Assembly: GCA_039024295.1 (NCBI GenBank)
Contig: JBCDIQ010000160.1
Location: forward strand, 1 to 12,258
Reading direction: 5' to 3'
Origin: JBCDIQ01 sp039024295
Lineage (GTDB): Bacteria > Bacteroidota > Bacteroidia > J057
DNA: 12,258 bases
How positions within the stretch are numbered: the first letter of the stretch is position 1; each line of letters starts with the position of its first letter. Of this stretch, positions 1 through 7,382 are shown piece after piece. The notes under the pieces were generated by a model, which worked only from the letters and a program-made list of their open reading frames with translations, searched no databases and was not told where the DNA came from. Made by a program: the position numbers and the translations under genes.

Positions 1-52
1 AATTTTTATAAGAACCATCTTTTCATAAATCCAACATGTGGTTTTGTTAAAT

Positions 53-80
53 AAAAAAGCCGCTCCCAAAGGGGAGCGGC
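53..80 (-). terminator. Intrinsic terminator of the 106-822 lipoprotein gene
   Basis: Positions 59-80 form a perfect 9-bp GC-rich stem (GCCGCTCCC pairing with GGGAGCGGC) with a 4-base loop. On the minus strand it is followed by six T residues (plus-strand A at 53-58). It lies 25 bases past the stop codon of the minus-strand lipoprotein gene. This is the canonical Rho-independent layout and it marks the end of the leftward transcription block. Confidence 0.93.
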
Positions 81-105
81 AGGTGATTCAACAGGACACG
101 AATTG

Positions 106-822
106 TCATTGAACGGTGACAGGCTGATTTTTGGCTCGGTATCTTGCAATCATCCGTCCTCCCGCACTTGTGGCCTGGACCAGTTCTGGCTTGAATTCTC
201 GGTCCATGATGTATTGCCCCTGCCCTGGATCTATCCCTGTGAGCTGGTTTAGGGGAAGGATGACGCTGGTGGCTCCTACATTGTTTTGCACAGTGATCGT
301 TTCATTAAATCCATTTATACCATCCAATACGAGGTTTACCTGCTCATTCGCAGCAAGTGGATCGCCTTTCCATTTTATTTCAACGCTTTGGGTCCGGTCA
401 ATCACCTGTACCAGAGAATCGGGGTAATCGATGGTTTTGTAGGTGATGGTATTATCATATTGCATACCGTTTGCATCTACCCAGGAGAATGTACCTGACA
501 AAACAGGTCCAGAAATTTGCTTTTCATAAAATGTGGTATTGGTGACTGGATTCCGGGTCTGCTGAAGGGTATCTCCGTCGAACACTGCGTAGCTACCGCC
601 TGCTAGCTCAAGGGGAGTTCCCTCTGTTCCATTACCAAACCTGAAGGTAATCCGGGCGTAGGTGATGTCCTGATTAGAATTATAGAATAGCTCATGGTCA
701 GCAAAGATACGGTTCTGATCTACCATATCGGATGGTTCTGCGTCTACATCGCAGCTGGTCAAAAGAGCACTTGATAGCAGGAATACGGCAAAAGAGAAGG
801 CAAAAAATTTCAGTGTTTTCAT
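106..822 (-). CDS. Predicted lipoprotein of unknown function (238 aa)
   Basis: The protein starts with a basic residue and a hydrophobic stretch (residues 5-21) ending in the lipobox LTSC, so Cys24 should be lipidated after signal peptidase II cleavage. The residues after the cysteine are acid-rich (DVDAE), loosely like the lipoprotein export signal that sends some Bacteroidota lipoproteins to the cell surface; that is an inference. The mature part of about 215 residues is rich in Thr, Asn and hydrophobic residues in an alternating pattern that suggests beta structure. I recognise no family and see no catalytic motif. A 168-base gap separates it from the gene upstream, and I found no good TAnnTTTG promoter there, so it could be independent or read through from the sigma-factor operon. 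It ends at the terminator at 53-80. The ATG at 820-822 fits the signal peptide. Confidence 0.85.
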   Translation of the reverse strand: MKTLKFFAFSFAVFLLSSALLTSCDVDAEPSDMVDQNRIFADHELFYNSNQDITYARITFRFGNGTEGTPLELAGGSYAVFDGDTLQQTRNPVTNTTFYEKQISGPVLSGTFSWVDANGMQYDNTITYKTIDYPDSLVQVIDRTQSVEIKWKGDPLAANEQVNLVLDGINGFNETITVQNNVGATSVILPLNQLTGIDPGQGQYIMDREFKPELVQATSAGGRMIARYRAKNQPVTVQ

Positions 823-990
823 AGCGGGTAAAGTTTAGACATTAGCATCTAATCCCTGGAATGGACCATGGGGATTGATGATGATAACATGTGTTCTGGT
901 TAAAACTCAGTAATAAGACAGGCCTATCTTAATTTACCCTTATCCAAAGACTAAAAAATCTAATTCTGAACGTTTTCCTACAAATATCTC

Positions 991-1473
991 TTAATTACGA
1001 CCATTCCTTCGGTTCTCCATTCGCTCACGCCGAAGCATCCGGAGAATTTCTGCTTTGAACTGCTGTTCAGCTTTGTACAGCAAGGCTACTTTGCGAACGG
1101 GCAGCACTTGCTTGAATTTCTCATGATATTTTCTCTGTAGTTCATACTCTACCTTCTTGTGCTCCAGATAGGCATCTGCCAACTCTCCCGCTTCGGCGTC
1201 TGACAGGCTTTCTATATTTTTTGCTTTCACCATCAGGTCCCGGGTTTTGTTTCGGTGGGCCATCCTTTCGTGGTCATAGGCATTGTAAACTGGCCAAAAG
1301 GTGGTGGCTTCTTCGGTTGTCAGGTTAAGTTTTTGGGTAAAAAAGGCTACCCGGTAGGTTTTGATTTTTTCCTGAACCGCTGGGTTCGGTTCGTTTTCAA
1401 AACCCCCCTGACCAAACAACGAGCCTGAGCCCAGGCCAAAAATTAACAATAGAATAAAATATGTTGTGCGCAT
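991..1473 (-). CDS. Spy/CpxP-like small periplasmic protein of an ECF sigma module (160 aa)
   Basis: A signal peptide (about residues 1-21, cleavage near LFG-Q) precedes an all-helical, highly charged mature protein of about 139 residues. Residues 49-64 carry LNLTTEEATTFWPVYNAY, the form of the LTxxQ-like motif found in Bacteroidota relatives of Spy/CpxP and periplasmic metal-sensor proteins. A second helix (about 124-147) follows the same heptad style, and the C-terminus is strongly basic (RRERMENRRNGRN). Family members act as periplasmic chaperones or stress sensors that feed back on an anti-sigma factor or kinase. Here it is the third gene after the sigma and anti-sigma genes on the same strand, across a 151-base gap holding a dispersed repeat. 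I infer that it is either the sensor of the module or a target of the sigma factor. No metal-binding His/Cys cluster is visible, so metal sensing is not supported. Confidence 0.8.
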   Translation of the reverse strand: MRTTYFILLLIFGLGSGSLFGQGGFENEPNPAVQEKIKTYRVAFFTQKLNLTTEEATTFWPVYNAYDHERMAHRNKTRDLMVKAKNIESLSDAEAGELADAYLEHKKVEYELQRKYHEKFKQVLPVRKVALLYKAEQQFKAEILRMLRRERMENRRNGRN

Positions 1474-1560
1474 GTGTTGATTGAGTTTATATGTTGTAGT
1501 TCACAGTTACCATCAAGAATTCCAGTAGAAGGGCGAAGCATTACCTGGAGACCTTGGCCC

Positions 1561-1598
1561 CAACTGGAAACCATCAACCGATACCTGTTGAGCGAAGC
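1561..1598 (-). repeat. Copy 1 of a short dispersed intergenic repeat
   Basis: Read on the minus strand, this segment begins GCTTCGCTCAACAG and runs on through a TCGGTT block to CAGTTG. The same 14-base core, followed by similar TCGGTTT and CAGTTG blocks, occurs on the plus strand at 10341-10378. Both copies are intergenic, and the similarity over about 38 bases includes small gaps. It is probably a non-coding repeat family of this genome. Two copies in one window is limited evidence. Confidence 0.55.
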
Positions 1599-1624
1599 GA
1601 AATCCCACGAGGAGGGGAAGACTT

Positions 1625-2302
1625 CTAATATATTTCTCCCCAGTCCACTTCATCATATTCAGGTAGATAGGGAGCCGCATCCACTTCATTCAGTTCAGGA
1701 ATGAGTGCTTCAGAGGCCACATTCAGGTCATATTCACCTGCAAGTTGTACCAGTTCACCTTCTTCCAGGCCCAGAAACGCCAGGAGTTCGTCTTCGGAAA
1801 CTTCCTCCAAGGAACGGGCCAACTCCTGAGCCGCTTGTTGGGTATCATCCTGCTGGGAAGGACCCATCCACCATTGAAAACAAATCAGAAGGAGGGCAAA
1901 TGCCGCTGCTATGGCCACGCTTAGCCTGCCAGGGTTCCTGAACAGAGGTCTTAGCTTGGCAGTGGCAGTGGCAGAAGGCAACTGAGTCGAAACCCGAGCT
2001 GGGAGTTCATCAAAATAGCCTGCTGGAGCCTTGAACGGAGTTGTTTGCTGCAACTTCATCAAATTGGGTGCCTTAGCAGCAAGTTCTTCTGCTTCAATCC
2101 GGTCCATGATCAGGTCTGGCAACCGATTGAAATACCCGTAAGGGGCCGAGCTTTGCTGAACCTTTTGCTCTGGCAGAGACATAGGCCCAAGTTGTTCCTG
2201 AATGCTTTCAGGAAAGGTTTCAAAGTACCCGTCAGGTACCTCAAAGGGGTTTTGGCCCTGCAAAGCTGCTAGAATAGGTGTATGTAATAATTCAGCCTGC
2301 AT
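1625..2302 (-). CDS. Membrane anti-sigma factor with three GYF-type repeats (225 aa)
   Basis: The N-terminal part (residues 1-126) contains three copies of a PF..P.GYF..LP motif: NPFEVPDGYFETFP (18-31), APYGYFNRLP (53-62, lacking four residues) and TPFKAPAGYFDELP (88-101). One transmembrane helix follows (about 127-147), preceded by Arg/Lys, so the repeat region should be cytoplasmic. An acidic C-terminal tail of about 78 residues should then be periplasmic. Small proteins with such GYF motifs, one membrane helix and a position right after an ECF sigma gene are common in Bacteroidota and are taken to be anti-sigma factors. There is no zinc-binding ZAS motif (HxxxCxxC) and no FecR domain. The ATG at 2300-2302 overlaps the end of the sigma gene by 11 bases, which points to translational coupling and matched stoichiometry. 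The anti-sigma role is inferred from context and layout. Confidence 0.8.
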   Translation of the reverse strand: MQAELLHTPILAALQGQNPFEVPDGYFETFPESIQEQLGPMSLPEQKVQQSSAPYGYFNRLPDLIMDRIEAEELAAKAPNLMKLQQTTPFKAPAGYFDELPARVSTQLPSATATAKLRPLFRNPGRLSVAIAAAFALLLICFQWWMGPSQQDDTQQAAQELARSLEEVSEDELLAFLGLEEGELVQLAGEYDLNVASEALIPELNEVDAAPYLPEYDEVDWGEIY

Positions 2303-2840
2303 GTAAGGTCAGTTGTTTTTCGATTTTCTTCACTGCATGGTGGTAACTGGCTTTCAGGCCTCCCACCTTAACCTCGAGAATTTCAGCGATTTCATCATAC
2401 TTCAGCTCGTCATAATACCGCATATGAAATACGAGGCGTTGCCGCTCTGGTAACTGTAGGATAGCGTCCTGAAGTTTCTGCTGGATTTCTTCTCCAGAAA
2501 AATACGTGCCTTCTTCCTTCAGGCTATGTCGCAGGTCATCCTGAAGGTCAGATACATCTTCGTGAAGCTCCTTTTTTCGCTTTTTTAAGAATGTCAATGA
2601 TTCATTGGTGGCAATTCTGTAGAGCCATGTCTTCAAGGAAGCATCTCCCCGAAACTTGTCGAGGTACTTCCAGGCTTTAAGGAAGGTATTTTGCAGCACA
2701 TCATCCGCATCATCGTGGCGTATTACCATCCGACGGATATGATAATACAGCATCTCCTGATACAATCGTACCAGTTCTTCAAAAGCCAGATGCTGACTTT
2801 CGGGTGACTGTAACTTGCGAAGTAAGTGTTGTTCGTCCAA
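2292..2840 (-). CDS. ECF-family RNA polymerase sigma factor (182 aa)
   Basis: This is a two-domain group 4 sigma-70 factor. Region 2 spans about residues 19-88, with the core DDADDVLQNTFLKAWKYL (43-60) that binds RNA polymerase and the -10 element, and TWLYRIATN (71-79) after it. A charged linker leads to region 4 (about 116-175), with LPERQRLVFHMRYY (130-143) and a helix-turn-helix from YDEIAEIL to LKASYHHAVKKI for -35 recognition. The length is normal for the family. The start is a TTG (2838-2840): an in-frame stop lies 36 bases upstream with no ATG between, and the next Met is residue 30, which would cut into region 2. The gene leads a sigma, anti-sigma and Spy-like set, so it probably controls an envelope response. 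It lies 91 bases after the DUF4249 gene, so partial read-through is possible. Confidence 0.93.
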   Translation of the reverse strand: MDEQHLLRKLQSPESQHLAFEELVRLYQEMLYYHIRRMVIRHDDADDVLQNTFLKAWKYLDKFRGDASLKTWLYRIATNESLTFLKKRKKELHEDVSDLQDDLRHSLKEEGTYFSGEEIQQKLQDAILQLPERQRLVFHMRYYDELKYDEIAEILEVKVGGLKASYHHAVKKIEKQLTLHAG

Positions 2841-2858
2841 AAGATATAAGCCTTCAAG

Positions 2859-2870
2859 TATTGTACAATA
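2859..2870. promoter_or_regulatory. 12-bp perfect palindrome upstream of the sigma gene
   Basis: TATTGTACAATA is a perfect inverted repeat 18 bases before the TTG start of the ECF sigma gene, in the 91-base gap after the DUF4249 gene. It could be an operator for a dimeric regulator. A palindrome of this length is expected a few times by chance in a window this size, so only its position makes it notable. Confidence 0.25.
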
Positions 2871-2931
2871 TTACCAGCTACTCCTTAGATGATAAGGAAG
2901 GGGAAGGGTTTAATCTGTTGGAAAAAAGAAC

Positions 2932-3819
2932 CTATTCGATGATCCTTTCTTGTCTGCTTACTGCAATGCCGGTGAAAATGCCTGTCCCTCCTTGAATATT
3001 GGATATGATCCGACTAGGCTGTCCAAATGGATTGGAGTTTGCGGCTACTGCATCATCTACGGTATTCAGAAAGTCATAGTACTCCCTGTTGATATGGTAT
3101 AGGGTTGAAATAACTGTATCACCTTTTTCATAATTAAATCCTGTACCAAAGGTGACCAATTCCCCGTTTGAAAATCGATCGTCAGCGGTGAAGTCTTGCT
3201 CATCATTTACCACCCTGATGGTATCACTCACAACCTGTCCCTGACCATCGACAAATCGCTCCACTTGGAAGTCTCTTACCTGAAATAGCCTTCGATAATA
3301 ATTATTCTGCCCTCCATCATCAAAAAAGCGGGTCAAAACAAAAGCCAAACTGTCGTCATTGAATTCCCATTCGATCCGGTCAATGGGGACCTCGCGGAGG
3401 AGTTGGGTTTCAGCGGTGAGCTCACGGCCGTCTTTTGTGCGTACATTTAAAGTAAAGGTGGCATTGTAATCTTCTGGGACGATGCCTGTAAGTAAATTCT
3501 CTGGCTGGTAAATACCAGAATCAAGGACGGTACCGTCAGGTAAGACGAGCGGCCCATAAATAAGGTTGACAGTTCTGTTTCGCCAGGAAACTGAAACCTC
3601 AGCGTCATTCACCAATGGGAGTTCTGGTTGCCCAAAATACTCCAGGGTTTCTGTCAGGCTCAGCAAAATGGGGAAGTTGGGCTGTAAATAACATTCCACC
3701 ACCAACTGGCGCTCATGAGGCGGCAGGTCCAGCTCAATATCTGTTTGAAAGAAATCTGAACAACCGAACCCAGTTGTTGCAGCCAGTAGCGCAAGCACAT
3801 ATATATTCAGTCGTTTCAT
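2932..3819 (-). CDS. DUF4249-family outer-membrane lipoprotein, partner of the adjacent TonB-dependent receptor (295 aa)
   Basis: A lipoprotein signal peptide ends at Cys20 (TGFGC). The sequence after it (SDFFQ) resembles surface-export signals of some Flavobacteriia lipoproteins. The mature N-terminus has the DUF4249 signature: an acidic DIELDLPPHERQLVVECYL stretch (about 27-45), then the Ig-like beta-strand pattern LPLVNDAEVSVSW (about 68-80) and a later region with RRLFQVRDF. Family members are almost always encoded directly after a CarboxypepD_reg-type TonB-dependent receptor and are thought to sit on or near it as a substrate-binding lid, loosely analogous to SusD; the ligand is unknown. 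The ATG shares one base with the receptor stop codon (TAATG), so translation is coupled. The length is close to, or slightly below, what I expect for the family. Confidence 0.85.
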   Translation of the reverse strand: MKRLNIYVLALLAATTGFGCSDFFQTDIELDLPPHERQLVVECYLQPNFPILLSLTETLEYFGQPELPLVNDAEVSVSWRNRTVNLIYGPLVLPDGTVLDSGIYQPENLLTGIVPEDYNATFTLNVRTKDGRELTAETQLLREVPIDRIEWEFNDDSLAFVLTRFFDDGGQNNYYRRLFQVRDFQVERFVDGQGQVVSDTIRVVNDEQDFTADDRFSNGELVTFGTGFNYEKGDTVISTLYHINREYYDFLNTVDDAVAANSNPFGQPSRIISNIQGGTGIFTGIAVSRQERIIE

Positions 3820-6164
3820 TAGAATTTAAAATTGTAGGTAATGGAAGGAATGATAGGGAATAACTGCACCTGTCTGGCCTGGGATTGTAGCGTCTCAAAA
3901 TCATCTTCAATGAAAATGAAATAGGCATTTCTCCGGTTGTAAAGGTTGTAGAAACTCAAGGTCAGGTCCGAACTTCCCCATTTATTGGTCATGTTGTATA
4001 CCACGCCAGCATCCATCCGGTGGTAGGCGGGCGCTCGAAAACTGTTTCTGTCTTCGTAAATCGGGACCAAACGGGGGTCAGAGGTAATCGGATCTAACAC
4101 CACTGCTCTTCCGGTGGGTAGGGTGATGGCATTTCCGGTTCCATATACCCAGGTTGCGGTAAGCGACCACCGATCGTTTAGCTCATAAAGTGCCACCACG
4201 GAAACATCGTGCCTTCTGTCAAAGCGAGGGTGAAACTTTCGCCCCTCATTGATGGCATCCAACTCCCGGAATTCTCCGCTAAAGGTACCATCAAATACCC
4301 GCCAGCTCCAGGCCAGGGTATACCCAATCCAGCCTGTGATTCTGCCCACCTTTTTTTGGATATACAATTCATTTCCATAGGCCCATCCCCGGCCAAAGAC
4401 GAATTCATCATCCAGGTTGTCGTTAACAAATAATTGGGCACCGTCTCGGAAATCTACCTGGTTACCCAGCCATTTGTAGAACACTTCATTGGTAACCAAC
4501 CACTGCTCGCCAAGCTGAAACGTGATGCCACCTGCAACTTGGGTCGCACTTTGGGGCTTAATCCGTTCATTAGAGGGATACCAGACATCTGTGGGCAGGG
4601 AGGCTGCGGAGTTGCCCACCAAATGGATGTATTGGAACATGCGCGTGACACCTGCTTTGAACGAAACCTTCTCAGAAAGGCTGTAGCGAGCTGAAAACCT
4701 CGGCTCAAACCCCCAATACCAAGTGCCGGAGTTGTGAAATCCCGAAATCCGGGCACCCACGTTTACTTTCAATTTATCGTTCACCTCATAATCATCTGCC
4801 ACGTATACCCCGAACTCTTCTGCCACAAATGATTGCCCTGCAGAGAAATTGATCGTTCCGTCATCGGAACCTGCCTCCAGGCGGCCCACATCAAATTCGT
4901 GTCGTACCACGTTCACTCCGTATCTGATGGTGTGCTGTTCGTTTGGGAGCCAATAAAAATCCGTTTTAAGGTTCATGTCACGAATCTGGGAGCCCACCTC
5001 AAATCGAAATGCCTGTGCAAACTCATTTCGGATCACATAATCGTAATCAGAATAGGTGAAGGTGGTATTTACGAATAGCCTGGAATTGAATAAGTGATTC
5101 CACCGCGCCGTAGTGGTCACATTCCCCCACAAAAAGTCAAAGTTGAAGTTGTCATCATCAAATCCAAAAACATCTCTGCCGAAGTACCCACTGATGAATA
5201 TTCGGTCATTTTCGCCCAAGTCGTAGTTGACCTTTGCATTCAAGTCGTAGAAGTAGTAGTCAGGAATTTGGGAAAAGCCGCCATCTCCATCATCGGAGTC
5301 ATTGTTTTCATTGGCCCGGTTAATCTGTCGGGTGATAAGGTCAAAGTAGGTGCGTCTGCCGGAAAGAATGAAGGAGCCCTTTTCCTTTTTGATGGGACCT
5401 TCCAGGGTAAGGCGTGAGGCAATTAAGCCAATCCCACCAGAGCCTGCAAACCGTTGCCGGTTACCTTCTTTGAGGCGTACATCAATCACAGAAGAAAGCC
5501 TGCCCCCATACTGAGCAGGAAATCCCCCTTTGTATAGGTTGACATCCTTAACCGCATCTGAATTAAAGGTGCTGAAGAGGCCAAATAGGTGGGTAGCGTT
5601 GTACACCACGGCTTCGTCCAGTACAATTAAGTTTTGGTCATTGCTGCCCCCACGTACAAAGATGCCTGCCTGTCCTTCACCGCCAGACTGTACCCCGGGT
5701 TTTAACTGAAGGGTTTTGAGGATATCCACTTCTCCCAAGGCAGGGATAAGTTTCGCTTCTCTTACACTGATGGTGGCCAATCCCATCTGGGTACTGGCAA
5801 TTTCTTCTTTGTAAGTCTGCTTCCCCTCAATCACTACCTCATCCAAAACCGAGGTCTCTGGGGTGAGGTAAAGGGTTTCCTGGAGGTCTTTTTTGAGGAG
5901 ATAGGTTTTTGAGCCTGGTGTATAGCCTGCATAAGAGAAAATCACCTTTACAGAATCTTCTGACCTGAGCCTCAGCGAAAAGAACCCGTATTCATTGGTG
6001 AGAGTTCCTACTTTTAGCTGAGCAGAGTAAACAGATGCTCCAATGAGGTTTTCCCCATTGTCCATATCTTTTACGTATCCACTTAGGGTATAAGTTGTTT
6101 CCTGAGCCAGAAGGGAACAACTAAACAGTAGCCAAATCCCCAACAATAATCTGATTTTTTGCAT
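3819..6164 (-). CDS. TonB-dependent receptor with N-terminal carboxypeptidase-regulatory-like domain (781 aa)
   Basis: A signal peptide (residues 1-20, cleavage LLA-Q) is followed by a CarboxypepD_reg-like beta domain (about 23-105, with GYVKDMDNGENLIGASVY and TNEYGFFSLRL). Next come a TonB plug (about 112-225, with GIFVRGGSNDQNLIVLDEA and GGFPAQYGGRLSSVIDVRLK) and a 22-strand-type barrel to the C-terminus, which ends in SITYNFKF with the terminal Phe expected for BAM recognition. No STN signalling domain is present. The protein should import or bind a TonB-driven ligand together with the coupled DUF4249 lipoprotein; the substrate cannot be read from sequence. An Asp/Asn-rich segment (NENNDSDDGDGG) probably forms an extracellular loop and could bind cations. 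I chose the ATG at 6162-6164 because the signal peptide begins there. The frame stays open to 6374, but the extra 70 residues are basic and unlike a leader. A Met at 6195-6197 is a less likely alternative. Confidence 0.93.
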   Translation of the reverse strand: MQKIRLLLGIWLLFSCSLLAQETTYTLSGYVKDMDNGENLIGASVYSAQLKVGTLTNEYGFFSLRLRSEDSVKVIFSYAGYTPGSKTYLLKKDLQETLYLTPETSVLDEVVIEGKQTYKEEIASTQMGLATISVREAKLIPALGEVDILKTLQLKPGVQSGGEGQAGIFVRGGSNDQNLIVLDEAVVYNATHLFGLFSTFNSDAVKDVNLYKGGFPAQYGGRLSSVIDVRLKEGNRQRFAGSGGIGLIASRLTLEGPIKKEKGSFILSGRRTYFDLITRQINRANENNDSDDGDGGFSQIPDYYFYDLNAKVNYDLGENDRIFISGYFGRDVFGFDDDNFNFDFLWGNVTTTARWNHLFNSRLFVNTTFTYSDYDYVIRNEFAQAFRFEVGSQIRDMNLKTDFYWLPNEQHTIRYGVNVVRHEFDVGRLEAGSDDGTINFSAGQSFVAEEFGVYVADDYEVNDKLKVNVGARISGFHNSGTWYWGFEPRFSARYSLSEKVSFKAGVTRMFQYIHLVGNSAASLPTDVWYPSNERIKPQSATQVAGGITFQLGEQWLVTNEVFYKWLGNQVDFRDGAQLFVNDNLDDEFVFGRGWAYGNELYIQKKVGRITGWIGYTLAWSWRVFDGTFSGEFRELDAINEGRKFHPRFDRRHDVSVVALYELNDRWSLTATWVYGTGNAITLPTGRAVVLDPITSDPRLVPIYEDRNSFRAPAYHRMDAGVVYNMTNKWGSSDLTLSFYNLYNRRNAYFIFIEDDFETLQSQARQVQLFPIIPSITYNFKF

Positions 6165-6503
6165 GAATTTCAGGGTTGAAAATAACCGGAGTAACATGGG
6201 TCGCTTCAAATACGAAGTGATTAACTGTTTTAGTTGCCATTTGTGTTTGAAAGGAAGGGGTAATTTTTTTACCCTTTTGTTGAAGAGATTTGGATTTTGG
6301 GGTAGACTAACCCCTCGTAGATTAAATTTTCTTAAGAGGCAGCCATCTTTCTGTTTGAGTCCAACGTTGTTCATTGAACCAGCAAAAAGGGCCTTATGCC
6401 CCTTTTACCTTGCATCCCAGACAAAGAATGCGCTTCTTTCTCACGTAAGAAAAATAATTACCCCCTTCTGGCAGTTTATTATATTTGAACAATACCCGCA
6501 AAT
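6165..6503. other. Divergent intergenic region with hairpins and paired TTACCCC motifs
   Basis: This 339-base region separates the leftward receptor operon from the rightward lipoprotein gene, so it must hold both promoters. Visible structure: a hairpin at 6255-6277 (AAGGGGTA against TACCCTTT, one G-T pair) and a smaller one at 6299-6314 (GGGGT against ACCCC). The motif TTACCCCTT also recurs, on the minus strand at 6255-6263 and on the plus strand at about 6458-6467. The first hairpin would lie in the receptor mRNA leader, about 90 bases before the start codon. I found no strong TAnnTTTG promoter for the minus direction. No gene is supported here. Confidence 0.5.
6480..6487 (+). promoter_or_regulatory. 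Probable -7 promoter element of the 6504 lipoprotein gene
   Basis: TATATTTG matches the Bacteroidota -7 consensus TAnnTTTG exactly and ends 16 bases before the ATG, giving a very short leader. No TTG lies at the usual -33 distance. That position (about 6456-6466) is taken by a TTACCCCC motif instead, which could mean an activator-dependent promoter or simply a weak one. Confidence 0.5.
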
Positions 6504-6953
6504 ATGAACATTCAGCGACCCCTCTTTTTATCTATCCTGGCAATTTTAATGGTACTATCCGGCCTTACCATTGGTTGCAGAAAATATGAAGATGGTCCCA
6601 CAATCAGTTTTCGATCCCGTTCTGAACGCGTTATGAACAACTGGCAAGCAGTCCTAATCTCTCGCAATGATATCGAGGAGACCCAGCGATATGATTATAT
6701 GCATCTGTTTTTTCGGGATAATAACACATTTGAATGGAAGTTCAAGGAGAGAGATTCGGTAAATGAGGAGATATTCTTGTCATCCTGGGAACTGGCAACC
6801 AATGATTTACAGATCAAGCTTACCTACCTTGACGAAACTACTGGCCAGGAAAGATTGCTGTACTTTGATGTCCTTCGCCTGAAGGAAGATGAACTATGGC
6901 TGGATTACGTCCGGGACGGAGATTATCATAGTATCCGGTTGGCACCGCTATAG
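6504..6953 (+). CDS. Small lipoprotein of a Bacteroidota lipocalin-like type (149 aa)
   Basis: A hydrophobic signal (residues 7-23) ends in the lipobox TIGC, so Cys25 should be lipidated. The mature start, CRKYEDGPTISFRSRSERV, followed by NNWQ, recalls a group of small Bacteroidota lipoproteins whose sequence runs K-x-EGP-x-SxRSxxxRVxNxW and is predicted to fold as a lipocalin-like beta barrel. Alternating charged and hydrophobic strands (MHLFFRDNNTFEWKF, EIFLSSWELATND, LLYFDVLRLKEDELWLDYV) fit that fold. The function is unknown; binding of a small hydrophobic ligand or a structural role is possible. It is transcribed alone, divergently from the receptor operon, probably from the TATATTTG element just upstream. 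No terminator is visible after it. The family match comes from memory of sequence pattern only. Confidence 0.8.
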   Translation: MNIQRPLFLSILAILMVLSGLTIGCRKYEDGPTISFRSRSERVMNNWQAVLISRNDIEETQRYDYMHLFFRDNNTFEWKFKERDSVNEEIFLSSWELATNDLQIKLTYLDETTGQERLLYFDVLRLKEDELWLDYVRDGDYHSIRLAPL

Positions 6954-7382
6954 GGAAGGTTTAGGTGATTATAGGTATGAGCTTTTAGCCATTGGGGGAA
7001 TTGCTTTGTGGGGGTTCTGCCTACCAACCTCCATTCTGTCACATTTTTTAAAGAGAACTAAAGTTTCGAGCTGTTTAAGGAACGCTTCAAAAGTAACTTT
7101 ACCTTCAAGCTTGGCCTTTTATACCAATCCTGCGTTAGAAAAACCTCATTTGGCCCGTGGCCGGACTCTGCGCGCGCCAGCTTGGTTTTGCTTCCTTGTC
7201 CTCACACAACATTGCGGCGCAAGCTCTGAACATTTATTTCCTCAGCGTTGCAAAGGGTGTCTCCATAACGCCTGGGATGATACCGACGCCATGGTTTTCA
7301 TGGCATCTGTCCTGAAAATTCTCAATGGATGTTGATGACTCCTGTCATCCCCGTTTTGCACAGCAACCTGTTGCTAGGTAAA
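6954..7382. other. Gene-poor intergenic stretch, possibly containing a dispersed or decayed repeat
   Basis: No convincing gene on either strand. From about 7110 to 7330 the sequence changes character: it is more GC-rich (for example GCGCGCGCC near 7171) and has small inverted repeats, including a perfect 6-bp stem at 7288-7304 (GCCATG, loop GTTTT, CATGGC) and another at 7334-7349 (GATGAC, loop TCCT, GTCATC). Frames here give short, Cys/Arg-rich, unfamily-like peptides. It resembles a non-coding dispersed repeat or a degraded insertion, but I see no transposase remnant, terminal inverted repeats or target duplication. This is a tentative description. Confidence 0.4.

Noticed and set aside
131..427. 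A 98-residue plus-strand frame opposite the 106-822 lipoprotein gene
   Set aside because: It is fully antisense to a gene with a clear signal peptide, lipobox and terminator, and shows no protein-like features of its own.
2839..2868. A minus-strand TTG-N19-TATCTTTT promoter for the sigma gene
   Set aside because: Its -7 element covers the TTG start codon, so the transcript would lack the start. No other in-frame start leaves sigma region 2 intact, so the match is probably accidental.
991..6164. A FecI-FecR-FecA type cell-surface signalling system
   Set aside because: The anti-sigma protein has no FecR domain and the receptor has no STN domain between its signal peptide and CarboxypepD_reg domain. 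Proximity alone does not support signalling between them.
2932..6164. A SusC/SusD polysaccharide utilisation locus
   Set aside because: The lipoprotein partner matches DUF4249, not the helical TPR-like SusD fold, and no glycoside hydrolase or sugar transporter is nearby.
6165..6374. A 70-residue N-terminal extension of the receptor at 3819-6164
   Set aside because: The frame is open, but the extension is basic, unlike any receptor leader, and would bury a well-formed signal peptide.
6889..7335. A 148-residue plus-strand open frame overlapping the end of the small lipoprotein gene
   Set aside because: It begins inside the lipoprotein gene, has no signal or domain, and is Cys/Arg-rich and unlike a real protein. 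It looks like chance openness in non-coding DNA.
7334..7349. The GATGAC-TCCT-GTCATC hairpin as a terminator of the 6504 lipoprotein gene
   Set aside because: It lies almost 400 bases past the stop codon, the stem is only 6 bp, and it is followed by CCCCGTTTT rather than a direct T run.
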